This document shows, one piece after another, positions 1 to 10,563 of a DNA stretch of 64,000 bases. The translations under genes and the position numbers were made by a program. Source of the DNA: Pseudanabaena frigida (GTDB taxonomy: Bacteria; Cyanobacteriota; Cyanobacteriia; Pseudanabaenales; Pseudanabaenaceae); contig QBML01000004.1 in NCBI GenBank assembly GCA_003242085.1, forward strand, positions 62,001 through 126,000. Reading direction: 5' to 3'. The notes under the pieces are model-generated. The model was given only the letters and a program-made list of their open reading frames with translations. It searched no databases and had not been told where the DNA came from. How positions within the stretch are numbered: position 1 is the first letter of the stretch; the number at the start of each line of letters is the position of its first letter.

Positions 1-642
1 CATCTTCGTTAATACGCGATCGCTAAAATCGTCATATTCTGGGAAATCGGGATTGCTGCTGCGGTCAGCCGATCGCTCGTAAAAGTCAGTTTTAATTGGA
101 CCTGGCTCGATGATTTTGACGCGAATATTGAAGGCTAGCAGTTCGTGCTGCAAAGATTCGGAAAAACCTTCTATAGCCCATTTGGTCGCGTGATAAAGGC
201 TATAGAGCGGGAAGGCAACGCGACCACCGATCGAGGCAACATTAACTACTACTCCACATTTTCGCTCTCGGAAATGTGGCAGTATAGCGCGAGTAGTTTC
301 CATCAAACCAAAAACATTTGTATTAAATTGGCGTTGGATTTGCTCAGACGTAGAAGCTTCAAAAGCACCTAACATGCCATAGCCTGCGTTATTCACCAAA
401 ACATCGATCGCACCAAATCGGGTAATGGTTTCTGTAACTGCTTCAGCGATTGTGCTGGGATCGGTGACATCTAGTTTTAAGAGAATTACTCGATCGAGAT
501 TTGCCAAGCCGTTGGCTTTACTGATTTCCCGATCGGGCGATCGCATTGTTGCCGCCACATTCCAGCCCTGTTTTTGGAAATATAAAGCCGTTGCTCGACC
601 AATCCCAGACGATGCACCAGTGATTAATACAGTTTTAGTCAT
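1..642 (-). CDS. Short-chain dehydrogenase/reductase (SDR), partial
   Basis: An NAD(P)-dependent oxidoreductase of the classical SDR family, substrate unknown. Read on the minus strand from ATG at 640-642, 214 codons are visible before the window edge, so the C-terminus is missing. The N-terminus has the cofactor motif TGASSGIG, followed by an NNAG motif and the catalytic YxxxK as YHATK, with a PGP segment after it, all in normal order. It starts 8 bases after the stop of the upstream reductase gene at 651-1310, so the two are probably co-transcribed. The family is clear. The reaction cannot be told from sequence alone. Confidence 0.9.
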   Translation of the reverse strand, partial: MTKTVLITGASSGIGRATALYFQKQGWNVAATMRSPDREISKANGLANLDRVILLKLDVTDPSTIAEAVTETITRFGAIDVLVNNAGYGMLGAFEASTSEQIQRQFNTNVFGLMETTRAILPHFRERKCGVVVNVASIGGRVAFPLYSLYHATKWAIEGFSESLQHELLAFNIRVKIIEPGPIKTDFYERSADRSSNPDFPEYDDFSDRVLTKM

Positions 643-650
643 ATTTCTAT

Positions 651-1310
651 TTAAGCAACTTTGGCGAACAATTCGGCAATCGGGCGATCTGGTGTATCGG
701 CTTTGGTCACGATTTCGACTAGTTTATTTTTGGCAGTATCTTCAAATAAAGCCTCTACCGTCACTTGAGCAACTTTAGTACGGGGAATACTACCCTCAAA
801 TAAAGTGTCAGCCCCAGACATTGCCAAGCCACCTTGTTTTTCATGGTTGAGCAGCCCTCCAGGGCGGACGATCGTATAAGTCAAACCACTATTTTGTAAA
901 TATTGCTCGGCTTGTTTTTTCCAGAAAAGCACTAGCCAAAAGAGATTTAAAGGATGAAACAACTTAGAGACACAGAGGGAAGAGACGATCGCCAAATGCT
1001 GAATATTTTTTACCTTGGCGGCATTTACTAAATTCTTCGTGCCGATGTAATCGACTAAATATGGCTCTAAGGCATTTAAGCTGGGTTTCGCCCCTGTTGC
1101 ACATACAACAACATCACAATCAGCGATCGCCTCAGTTAACGTATCAGCAAAAAGGACATTTCCCTTTACTAATTCCACTTCAGAGGGCAAGATTTGTCTG
1201 GCAAGTTCTAAGTTGCGGACTAAGGCTCTCACAGAAATATTCCGCTTAACTAATTCGGTGACAATATGCCGCCCAGTTTGCCCTGTGGCTCCTGCTACAA
1301 ATGCTTTCAT
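651..1310 (-). CDS. NAD(P)-binding atypical SDR protein (NmrA/Ycf39-like)
   Basis: A 219-residue Rossmann-fold protein of the atypical, NAD(P)H-binding SDR group. The nucleotide-binding motif GATGQTG lies at residues 8-14, and the later TIVRPGG segment is typical of this group. The usual YxxxK active site is not evident, as in relatives that act as redox sensors or chaperones rather than as standard dehydrogenases. It precedes the other SDR gene by 8 bases on the same strand. Cyanobacterial and plastid relatives exist, but I cannot assign a specific role. Confidence 0.85.
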   Translation of the reverse strand: MKAFVAGATGQTGRHIVTELVKRNISVRALVRNLELARQILPSEVELVKGNVLFADTLTEAIADCDVVVCATGAKPSLNALEPYLVDYIGTKNLVNAAKVKNIQHLAIVSSLCVSKLFHPLNLFWLVLFWKKQAEQYLQNSGLTYTIVRPGGLLNHEKQGGLAMSGADTLFEGSIPRTKVAQVTVEALFEDTAKNKLVEIVTKADTPDRPIAELFAKVA

Positions 1311-1337
1311 ATTTGCACTGATTTTTAACTATTTACC

Positions 1338-1372
1338 TTAGTATAGGCGGCACGAAGTGCTGCCTATACTAA
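1338..1372. repeat. Long-stem hairpin between divergent genes
   Basis: A 16-bp stem with one G-T pair and the loop GAA. The core reads GGCGGCACGAAGTGCTGCC and is nearly the same as the core at 59224-59241. It sits between the minus-strand gene starting at 1310 and plus-strand hemB, so it is downstream of neither gene and is unlikely to be a terminator. The G-T pair would be a wobble only in a plus-strand RNA. Confidence 0.75.
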
Positions 1373-1402
1373 TTCAGCGGATCATTTCGGTGCTAGTTAC
1401 TC

Positions 1403-1411
1403 TGGTATAAT
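1403..1411 (+). promoter_or_regulatory. Likely hemB promoter, extended -10
   Basis: TGG followed by the consensus -10 hexamer TATAAT at 1406-1411, about 70 bases before the hemB ATG. There is no good -35 match at the right distance, which an extended -10 would tolerate. Inferred from sequence only. Confidence 0.5.
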
Positions 1412-1472
1412 CCATAACTAAAAATATATGTTTTGAAAATGCTTTTATAGCAAATCAATTAAGAAAAGTTAA

Positions 1473-2474
<1,002 letters not shown>

Positions 2475-2515
2475 TTCTCTGGCATTTTACTTTTCCATTA
2501 ATTTTGCCCCTAATA

Positions 2516-3223
2516 ATGAACGCAAAAGAACTTCTCGAAAGTTATGCTTCGGGCGATCGCGACTTTAGTAAGCGATCGCTCATTGGACTGATGTTGACTG
2601 GAGCGAACTTATCTGGAGCAAACTTCATTGAATCAGATCTTGAAGAGATTACGCTCGATATCGCCAATTTAGAAGATGTGGAACTGAATCTTGCAAATTT
2701 AGTGAGAGCTAATTTGAGCGGTTCGATTCTGATCCAAGCAAATCTCAATGGTACGATTCTCGAACAAGCCTCATTGATTGGCGCAAATCTATCGGAAGCT
2801 TTCTTGATCGAAGCTGATTTAAGTGAAGCTATTCTTGTCGAGACTAACTTTTCCCATGCATTTCTGACTAGTGCTAACTTGACGCGATCGCGTCTATGTC
2901 GTGCAAATTTGTCAAATGCATTTTTGACTGGGGCTTGCCTGAATGGAGCCGATCTGCGAGGTGCAAATCTGACTGAGGCGGATCTTACTAGGGCAAATTT
3001 GACAGGCGCAAATCTAGCAGGCGCAGATCTTAGTCGTGCCAATCTCACTGATGCGAAGCTAAATTGGGCAAATCTAGCCAATGCCAAGCTAATTGGTGCG
3101 GATTTGACAGGAACTTACCTCTCAACGCTGAAAAGTATTGATGGCACTGATTTTACTGATGCGCGTAATGCACCAAACTCGGTCGATCTTGTTAATATGG
3201 AAGAGTTAAACCCAGAAGAATAG
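2516..3223 (+). CDS. Pentapeptide-repeat protein
   Basis: About 235 residues, made almost wholly of A(D/N)LxX pentapeptide repeats from about residue 25 to 210, predicted to form a right-handed quadrilateral beta-helix. Such proteins are abundant in cyanobacteria and their function is usually unknown. A few block DNA gyrase. ATG at 2516 is preferred to the in-frame TTG at 2504. It is 41 bases downstream of hemB and may share its transcript. A hairpin terminator begins at its stop codon. Confidence 0.9.
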   Translation: MNAKELLESYASGDRDFSKRSLIGLMLTGANLSGANFIESDLEEITLDIANLEDVELNLANLVRANLSGSILIQANLNGTILEQASLIGANLSEAFLIEADLSEAILVETNFSHAFLTSANLTRSRLCRANLSNAFLTGACLNGADLRGANLTEADLTRANLTGANLAGADLSRANLTDAKLNWANLANAKLIGADLTGTYLSTLKSIDGTDFTDARNAPNSVDLVNMEELNPEE

Positions 3224-3266
3224 AATCGTTATCATTACTTGCTTCGAGCTTAATGATAACGATTCT
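3222..3266 (+). terminator. Terminator after pentapeptide gene
   Basis: A perfect 16-bp stem (3222-3237 with 3251-3266) holding a small inner GCT/AGC hairpin, followed by a T-rich run. The last two bases of the stop codon TAG (3221-3223) are the first bases of the stem. Confidence 0.8.
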
Positions 3267-3287
3267 TTAAAGTAAATTAAAAAGCTT

Positions 3288-4385
3288 ATGAGCTTGTTTC
3301 GTTCATTAATTAGACTTACAAATCTCGCTCTAGTCATGACGATCGCAGGGGCGATCGCTATGCCACTTAATGACAGAGCCTATGCCCAAGCCAAAAAAGA
3401 TGCGACCGAATGGATCAGACAGGGGCGGCAACTCTGGCAAAAAAATGACATTTCAGGTGCGATCGCTGCTTATCAACAAGCCTCACAACTGGAACCCAAG
3501 AATTCTAAGATTTTGACTAGTTTGGGATTTTTGTTAACGCAACAAAATAATTACTCTGGTGCGATCGCGGCTTTGGATCGTGCGACTAAATTAGATGCTA
3601 ATAATGCCAGAGCCTTTAATGCCTTGGGTTTTGTCTATGTAAAAATTAAGGACTATCCCAGCGCTATTAATGCTTATCGTCGCTCAATCTCTCTAGATCG
3701 CCAAAATCTTGATGCCTATAATAGTGTCGGTTTTTTGCTAACCGAACAAAAAAACTACACAGAAGCAGCAAAAATCTATCGCCAAGCGATCTCTGCTGCC
3801 CCCAATGAAGTTAAGAGCTATCTCAATTTGGGCTATGTGCTAAAGCTCGCAGGCGATCGCAAAGGTGCGGTTGCAATTTACAATCAAGCTGATAAAATCG
3901 CCCCGTTCGATGCTGATGTATTAGTAGCGATCGGGGGCTTGTTTGCCGAGCAAAATCAAAATGAAGAGGCGATCGCTAAATATAAACGAGCGCTAGAGGT
4001 CAATCCTCGCCATCCTCAAGCCAATTTAGCTATTGCTAGGGTATTACAAAGTCAAGGAAATTATGCGGAAGCAATTTCTTCGCTTCGCCGTGCTGCTGGA
4101 GCGCGTAATATTCCCACTAATAATTTGGTCGAACTTCAAAGAGCGATCGCCGATCTCTATATTCAGCAAGGTTCTCTATCAGGGGCGATCGTTGCCTATC
4201 GCCAAATTATTGAGGCTGAACCTGAGGATGCACAGACTCATCTAGCTTTAGGAAAATTGCTCGCAACCCAGCAAAGATTTGATGAAGCTCGGAAAACGCT
4301 AGGAACTGCCGAACGCTTGTTTAATCAACAGGGCAACATTGACGGCTTAGCCCAAGCTCGTAAAGCTCTAGCGGAAATCAAATAA
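3288..4385 (+). CDS. Secreted TPR-repeat protein
   Basis: 365 residues. A hydrophobic signal peptide ends near residue 34 (AYA before Q), so the protein is likely periplasmic or membrane-anchored. It is followed by about nine tetratricopeptide repeats (for example NDISGAIAAYQQASQLEP), which bind protein partners. The gene converges on the GGDEF gene with only 19 bases between the stop codons and no obvious hairpin there. The specific role is unknown. Confidence 0.88.
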   Translation: MSLFRSLIRLTNLALVMTIAGAIAMPLNDRAYAQAKKDATEWIRQGRQLWQKNDISGAIAAYQQASQLEPKNSKILTSLGFLLTQQNNYSGAIAALDRATKLDANNARAFNALGFVYVKIKDYPSAINAYRRSISLDRQNLDAYNSVGFLLTEQKNYTEAAKIYRQAISAAPNEVKSYLNLGYVLKLAGDRKGAVAIYNQADKIAPFDADVLVAIGGLFAEQNQNEEAIAKYKRALEVNPRHPQANLAIARVLQSQGNYAEAISSLRRAAGARNIPTNNLVELQRAIADLYIQQGSLSGAIVAYRQIIEAEPEDAQTHLALGKLLATQQRFDEARKTLGTAERLFNQQGNIDGLAQARKALAEIK

Positions 4386-4404
4386 GCAAAGAGAATTTTG
4401 TGGT

Positions 4405-7400
4405 TTATGGTGCTGTCAAAACTTGATTGCGTCCTGCGGCTTTGGCGCGGTAGAGAGCGGCATCGGCGGCTTGCATTACGGCGCTACCCGTTGCTCCATG
4501 TTGAGGAAAGCTGGCGACACCGAAGGATGCGGTGAGACTGCCTAAAAGTTGAGAATTATGGGACAGTGAAACTTGGGCGATCGCCTCACGGATCTCCTCT
4601 GCTCGCATACTTACTGCTTCTAACTTTAAGTCTGGCAAAACGAGGATCATCTCTTCGCCGCCGTAGCGACAGGCAACATCGGAGCCACGCACATATTTTT
4701 TGAGCAAGGTTCCCACGGTTTGGAGCACATAGTCACCCGCATCATGTCCATAGGTATCGTTGAAGCGTTTGAAATGGTCGATGTCGATCATGATTACGCC
4801 AATCTGGTGTTGTTGACGTTGGGCGCGTGATATCTCTTGATTAAGGTTCTCTTCGAGATAGCGGCGGTTGAATAATCCTGTGAGCGGATCGCGGATGCTT
4901 TGCTGTTGCAGGGTTTCTTGTAAGCGAAGATTGGCGATCGCCATTGCTACCTGTTCGGCTAAGGTGCGCGCAAGTTGTTGCTTCACTTCTGGCAAAGCGT
5001 TGGGATTATTAGTATCAAGATAGAACATCCCTAACGTTTCCCCTTGAGCAATCATGGGAATGCAGAGAGTTGCCGAGATCGCTTCATGTGAGTGAATATG
5101 GTTGCAGCGTAACCCTGCTCGATCGGTCTCAACTACATGGATTCGACCACGCCGTAACGCCCAACAGTCTTTAGGAAGAAAGGCATCTTCAGACTGGAGG
5201 GATTCGCCCCAAGTGGAAATCAATTCAACCCGATTGCGCGAAGCACTGGTAATAAAAATGCCGCCTGCACAATTAGGGAAGAGTTTTTCTACAAGTTGGC
5301 TGAGGGTTATACAAGCTTCTTCTACGGTGAGACTAGCTTGAAGGAAGTCGCTGATTTCACTCAAGGCAAGCATTTCTGCATGGCGCTGGTTGAGATCGGT
5401 CACACGCTCTTCCAGTTGCTGATTGGCTTGCTGAATTGCCAGCTCTGACTGTTTCATAGCGGTAATATTACGGAAAGTAACCGTAAAGCCATCGCCGAGT
5501 TTCACAGCAATATTTTCAAACCAACAATCAATGCCATCATGGTTGTAATAGAACTGTTGCTGTATTGATTCCCCTGTTTCTACTACTTTTACATAGAGAT
5601 CAAATAAACCACTTTCTCGATTTCCTGGCATCTCTTCTAGCAATCGCTTGCCGATTAAATCTTTGTCTTGTCTGCCTACTATGCTTTCAGCAGTTGGATT
5701 AATTAATAACCATTCAAAGTCAATAATTACACCTTGCTCATCGCGCACTGATTGCAATGCCATGATGCCATCTAGAGAGCTGCTCAAGATTCCACTAAGT
5801 TGCATTTCTGAGATTTTGAGTGCATTTTGGATCTCAACTAGTTGAGTCATATCTAGATGACTACCAATCATCCGCGTCACAATGCCTTGCTCGTCTTTGA
5901 GGTGAATAGCACGGGAAAGTACATAAACTGTAGAGCCATTTTTATGGCGACATCGCTGGGTTGAGATAAATCGATCAACATTACCACTTTTATATTCTTC
6001 TACTAGTTTCAGGGCGGTCTCTTGATCTTCTTTCAAAAACATAGAAACCCACATATCTAAGGTGTTCTCTAGCTCGTGATCCTCATAGCCCAGTATTGCT
6101 TTCCATTGCGGTGAGAAATAGATTTCGCCAGTGACGAGATTTAAGTCCCAAAATCCTTCGGAAGATGCTTGAAGCACTAGTTCTAGCTGATTTTTAGCGA
6201 ATTTGATATCGAGTTCTGCTTGTTTGAGCTCGCTAATATCAAAGTTTACGCCAATCATGCTAATAGGATTGTCCTGAGCATCACGCACTACCACCCCATA
6301 GGCTTTTATAAATTTGATACTACAATCGGGATGAATGACTCGAAATTCAGTATCGTATTCTGCTTGTCCTAGAAAGACTTGCTGAAGTAATGTTTCTGTA
6401 TAAGTACGATCGTCAGGATGTACCGCATTTACCCAAATATCGTAGATCACAGAATCAGACTGTTTGGTAACGCCATATAGCTCATACATCCGCTCATCCC
6501 AAAGGACAATGTTTTGGTTAATATCCCATTCCCAAGAACCGATCGCCCCAGACTTCAAAGACAGTGCTAAACGTTCTGAAAGTCTCTTGAGTTCTGCTTC
6601 TGCACGTAAGCGATCGCTAATATCACGGACAACTACCAATACTTCATCGTCCCATAGGGGCGCAATCCGAGCCTCCTCAAAATAGGTTTGTCCTCGATCG
6701 ACAAATTCATACTCTTGCTTCTGAGTCTGTCTGGTTTGCAGAGCTATCTCCGCTAGTCGCATCCGTTCTTGCGCGATCGCATCTGGCATTAACTCAGTAA
6801 TCGAATGTCCTTGGATCTCTCCGTCACATTTTATGGCATGAATAGATCCTTGATTAATTACTGCCATTTGTAACCCATCGCGATTCATTCGCACTAAAAA
6901 GTCAGGAATTGCCTCAATTAATGCGCGGTTAGTGGCTTCGCTTTGTTGTAATACTAATTCGGCAAGTTTGCGATCGCTAATGTCTTGAGCCACATAGCAA
7001 AATCTTGGTCGCTGACTATCGCTAATATCAATAAACGAAACTGTAACAAGCAAGTGAAAGGTAGCCATTTCAGTTACATGTTCGTACTCAAACTGCACGG
7101 GCATCTGTATCTCTTGGCTGATGCGATAGTGATTGCACCAAAAATCGATATGTTCTGAAGGAACCCCCAGTTCGCTAGACCATTTGCCAATAATTTCATC
7201 GGGGCTTAAGTTAAAAAACTTTATGGTTGCGAGATTATCAGAAATGTGGAGAATGTCATTTTCAGATAACTCCACAACCCCCATCATCAGAGGCGCGGAA
7301 TCATAGAAACTTTGTAATGTAGCTGTTTGCTCATTGAGAATATATTCAGTTTGGCGTAGCGCAGTGACATCGCGTAAAATAGTTCGGGTAGCGACAGAAA

Positions 7401-8799
7401 TTCCATCTTCCTGACGAACGTTAATATTTCCTTCTAGAAATACTTTTTGTCCATCTTTAGCAAGAAAGATGAATTCTGCTCGATCAACAGCAAGAATTTC
7501 ACCTCTTTGCAGTTTTTGAAATAGAACCTGACAGGCTGGCATACATTCTGGAGCAAGCATCTCAAACATATTAAGGTCGGCAATTTCCTCAGGGCTATAA
7601 CCAAGAACTTCCTGCCAAGCACGATTTACAAACAAAAATCGCCCGTCTTTTAAAGACACGCTTTGAATCAGATCGCTGACATTTTCAAAGAAATCTTCGA
7701 GTTGTTCTTTGCTCTGACGTAGTTCTTTTTCCGCTTGTGTTCGTTCAGATTCAAGCCTTTTTCTACCACTAATATCTCTAGCAATTTTAGATGCTCCAAT
7801 CACTGTGCCATTTTCATCCTTAATTGGAGAAATTGTCAAAGCAACATCTAGTAACGTCCCATCTTGGTGCTTACGCTGAGTTTCGTAGGTATCTACCCGT
7901 TGACCTTGGTAGATTTTCTGACAAATAAATGTTTCTTCAAACTGTCGTTCCTGTGGGATTAACTCTGTAACATTTTTGCCGATGATTTCTTCAGCCTTAT
8001 ATCCAAATAAACTTTCTGCGGCTTGGTTCCAACTGGTAATAATCCCATCTAAGGTTTTGCTTATGATCGCATCCTGCGATGATTCGACTATCACTGCTAG
8101 CTGTGATAGTTGACTTTTATGTCGCTCCAGTTCGTTAACTTTTTGGCTGCACTCATCCATCCTTCCCAAAAGTTGCTGATTGGCTTGCTCTAGCTCAACT
8201 GTGCGCTCTGCTACTTGAGCTTCTAGATTTGCCTTTGCTGATTGCCATTGATCTAGTAATGATGCTTGATAGATCGCAATACCTATATGGAAAGCAATCT
8301 GTTGTAAACCTGAAATTTCTTCTGATTGCCATTGATGGGGGGCGCTGCAATGATGGGCAATTAACAAACCCCAAAGCTGAGATTCGCACAATAGGGGAAC
8401 GACAAGATTAGCTTTGATCTCAAAGTTGTTTAGAAAATCTGCATAGCAGGAGCTTAAGTTTGCAGTCGCAACATTTGAGATCGACGCATATTTCCCCTCC
8501 TGATAATGCTCAATCCAACAAGCTTCAAAGCAAGTATCACGCACCACTCGATCTAACAACGACCACCGAGGCTCAGAAACCGACTCAACCACCACCTGCC
8601 CACCCCAGTCTGGCGAAAACTGGTAAAGCAAAACGCGATCGCTGCCCAGCAGTTGATGCACCTCATCGGCAGTTGTTTGTAAAATTGTTGGCAGGTCTAA
8701 AGATGCCCGAATCTGTAGGGCGATCGCTGCGATCGAATTTTCCCAATTAAATCGAGATTGAGGTATGTCTGATGAATTAGATTGAGTTAAATCTTGCAT
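4405..8799 (-). CDS. Multi-PAS/GAF diguanylate cyclase
   Basis: A 1464-residue soluble sensor that would make cyclic di-GMP. Reading in order: a phytochrome-type GAF (about 25-180) with SSCYADFL at the position where bilin-binding GAFs carry their cysteine, a helical linker, roughly seven PAS/PAC units (about 230-1125), a coiled coil, a second GAF (about 1145-1285), and a C-terminal GGDEF domain. The active site reads GGEEM, an accepted variant. RGSD sits five residues before it and matches the RxxD inhibitory site, so the cyclase is probably active and product-inhibited. No EAL domain is present. The gene stands alone, between a TPR gene and a secreted hydrolase-like gene. The signal sensed is unknown. 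Confidence 0.93.
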   Translation of the reverse strand: MQDLTQSNSSDIPQSRFNWENSIAAIALQIRASLDLPTILQTTADEVHQLLGSDRVLLYQFSPDWGGQVVVESVSEPRWSLLDRVVRDTCFEACWIEHYQEGKYASISNVATANLSSCYADFLNNFEIKANLVVPLLCESQLWGLLIAHHCSAPHQWQSEEISGLQQIAFHIGIAIYQASLLDQWQSAKANLEAQVAERTVELEQANQQLLGRMDECSQKVNELERHKSQLSQLAVIVESSQDAIISKTLDGIITSWNQAAESLFGYKAEEIIGKNVTELIPQERQFEETFICQKIYQGQRVDTYETQRKHQDGTLLDVALTISPIKDENGTVIGASKIARDISGRKRLESERTQAEKELRQSKEQLEDFFENVSDLIQSVSLKDGRFLFVNRAWQEVLGYSPEEIADLNMFEMLAPECMPACQVLFQKLQRGEILAVDRAEFIFLAKDGQKVFLEGNINVRQEDGISVATRTILRDVTALRQTEYILNEQTATLQSFYDSAPLMMGVVELSENDILHISDNLATIKFFNLSPDEIIGKWSSELGVPSEHIDFWCNHYRISQEIQMPVQFEYEHVTEMATFHLLVTVSFIDISDSQRPRFCYVAQDISDRKLAELVLQQSEATNRALIEAIPDFLVRMNRDGLQMAVINQGSIHAIKCDGEIQGHSITELMPDAIAQERMRLAEIALQTRQTQKQEYEFVDRGQTYFEEARIAPLWDDEVLVVVRDISDRLRAEAELKRLSERLALSLKSGAIGSWEWDINQNIVLWDERMYELYGVTKQSDSVIYDIWVNAVHPDDRTYTETLLQQVFLGQAEYDTEFRVIHPDCSIKFIKAYGVVVRDAQDNPISMIGVNFDISELKQAELDIKFAKNQLELVLQASSEGFWDLNLVTGEIYFSPQWKAILGYEDHELENTLDMWVSMFLKEDQETALKLVEEYKSGNVDRFISTQRCRHKNGSTVYVLSRAIHLKDEQGIVTRMIGSHLDMTQLVEIQNALKISEMQLSGILSSSLDGIMALQSVRDEQGVIIDFEWLLINPTAESIVGRQDKDLIGKRLLEEMPGNRESGLFDLYVKVVETGESIQQQFYYNHDGIDCWFENIAVKLGDGFTVTFRNITAMKQSELAIQQANQQLEERVTDLNQRHAEMLALSEISDFLQASLTVEEACITLSQLVEKLFPNCAGGIFITSASRNRVELISTWGESLQSEDAFLPKDCWALRRGRIHVVETDRAGLRCNHIHSHEAISATLCIPMIAQGETLGMFYLDTNNPNALPEVKQQLARTLAEQVAMAIANLRLQETLQQQSIRDPLTGLFNRRYLEENLNQEISRAQRQQHQIGVIMIDIDHFKRFNDTYGHDAGDYVLQTVGTLLKKYVRGSDVACRYGGEEMILVLPDLKLEAVSMRAEEIREAIAQVSLSHNSQLLGSLTASFGVASFPQHGATGSAVMQAADAALYRAKAAGRNQVLTAP

Positions 8800-8875
8800 A
8801 TCGCGATTACAGCCTAAGAGCGCTTTAGACCCAGACTTTTACTATGCACCTGCTGTTATTTTATATTGTCGCAAT

Positions 8876-10456
8876 CTAGTTTGGAATAGTTGGACTTTCT
8901 AAACCTGTTGCCTTACCCGCTTTGCGAAGACGATCGCTTTCAGGTTCCATCCATGCATAGACAAAGTGACTGAAGCAATTAATTTTAGGTTCTTTAGCTC
9001 TAATTGCTTGCATTTGCTTTTCAAAACTAGGATGTCCGTCAAAGCCTTGACCCCAAGTGCCTGCTAAAACTGGACAAACTAGAGTCTCGGTGGCTGATTG
9101 GCGCACTACTTCTGTAACTTGATCGGCAACACAACTACCATCATTGCAAAGGGCATAGGTCATCGGATGGCGTTCCATATAGGCAGGAAACCGATCCCAA
9201 GGTTGCATTCTTGCCTCAAATTTACCTGACTCAGTCCGATTGCCATTGGGGAAGAAGACAGTACCAATGGGGATATTATTTTGCTTGAGAGGCGCTGTAA
9301 CTGTAGTGACAAAATTAATTACACCTTGATAGGCGTGATTAGTGGCGATATTCCAGAGTAACCCTTCAGCGATCGCGGCGGTTTCCGCAGGATTTTTAAT
9401 ATTTGTCGGTTTTACTTTAGCGGCTTCGGAAAGGCGCTTCTCAGTTTGGACAACATGTTCAGCTGTGAGATTACCATTTTGGAGATAGAGCGCCATCAAC
9501 TCTCGGACATTTCTATTGTCAATGCTATTGAGCAATGCTGTTCGCGAAGATTGTCCATGAATCCAGAGCTGCTTGACGTTATCGATCAATGCACCTGTGG
9601 AATTAGTGGGATAGCGCACATAATCAAAAACCATCCCATCGGGATTGCGTTGCATCAATGCCTTGACTACTGATGTCAGATCGGCTTTGGCGATCGGGCT
9701 ATAGGGATCGGCAAATAAATGATCGGCTTCATAGGCATCTTCGTAAAAAGCTTTTCCATTGGCGACTAGCTTGCGATCGAAATTTGTATTCGAAATACTG
9801 TTTTCGCCATTTCCATTAATGGCAACTGCCCCAGAGCGCCCCTTGATTTCGCTATAGCCATAGCCAAAATTCATCGCGAAAGACCAGCCATAAACCTTAA
9901 TGCCCCGTTCTCTGCCAATCGCGATTGCCTGTTTCCAGAGATCATAATCCGCAGGTACTTCCCCAGCTTTTACTGCTTCCTCCATTACCGATCGCCAAGG
10001 TGTCGGATTATCAGCAACAGGTAGCAAGACGCGCCCGTCATAAAAAACTTCAATAAAAACTTGGTTATAGCCACGATTGGCAACTTTATCGAAGACATCC
10101 TCTAGCACACCCGCCTTAACATCATTGGGATAGAGGCGAATCCAAGTTGCCTGAGTTTGGGGTGCAGTGCGATCGCGACAAGCTTGCAGTTCAGTCCTAT
10201 GTTTTTGGACGATTCCTTGATATTGCACCTTAACGTTTTGATCGTTTGGATTGACCAATAAAGCCGATTTGCGTAGTTCGTGTTTACGCAAAATTTCCGT
10301 AGTACTCACATCACAAGTCGGATTGCCCCACAAAATCCGTTCGGGAAGAGGTCCAGCGATCGCGCCACCAGCAAAGGCTGTGCTTAAACAAGTAAAAGAG
10401 GCGATCGACAACAAATCAAATTTATTCAGCTTTTTTAGGGCTTCGTTACATTTCAT
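8876..10456 (-). CDS. GH10-like (GHL10) putative glycoside hydrolase, secreted
   Basis: About 526 residues from ATG at 10454-10456; an upstream TTG at 10466-10468 is less likely. The N-terminal hydrophobic stretch ending in AGGAIAG looks like a signal peptide. The body has an N-terminal segment (TWIRLYP, GYNQVFIEVFYDG), a central GIKVYGWSF strand and FDYVRYP, the signature of the GHL10 group of TIM-barrel putative hydrolases. It would act on a polysaccharide in the periplasm or outside the cell. The substrate is unknown. It diverges from corA. Confidence 0.75.
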   Translation of the reverse strand: MKCNEALKKLNKFDLLSIASFTCLSTAFAGGAIAGPLPERILWGNPTCDVSTTEILRKHELRKSALLVNPNDQNVKVQYQGIVQKHRTELQACRDRTAPQTQATWIRLYPNDVKAGVLEDVFDKVANRGYNQVFIEVFYDGRVLLPVADNPTPWRSVMEEAVKAGEVPADYDLWKQAIAIGRERGIKVYGWSFAMNFGYGYSEIKGRSGAVAINGNGENSISNTNFDRKLVANGKAFYEDAYEADHLFADPYSPIAKADLTSVVKALMQRNPDGMVFDYVRYPTNSTGALIDNVKQLWIHGQSSRTALLNSIDNRNVRELMALYLQNGNLTAEHVVQTEKRLSEAAKVKPTNIKNPAETAAIAEGLLWNIATNHAYQGVINFVTTVTAPLKQNNIPIGTVFFPNGNRTESGKFEARMQPWDRFPAYMERHPMTYALCNDGSCVADQVTEVVRQSATETLVCPVLAGTWGQGFDGHPSFEKQMQAIRAKEPKINCFSHFVYAWMEPESDRLRKAGKATGLESPTIPN

Positions 10457-10563
10457 AGACTTTATCAAAAATATAAAAATATGCTGATATTGAACAGATT
10501 CGCGATTCTAAGGTTTTATAGACGTACAAGTCTTAACAATGTGGCACACTGTCAGTGTATTTC

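Noticed and set aside
2542-3087. 181-codon frame antisense to the pentapeptide-repeat gene
   Set aside because: It is a shadow of the five-codon repeat on the other strand; its composition merely mirrors the repeat.
8229-8411. Frames inside the GGDEF gene on the plus strand
   Set aside because: All lie opposite a continuous 1464-codon frame with clear domains throughout.
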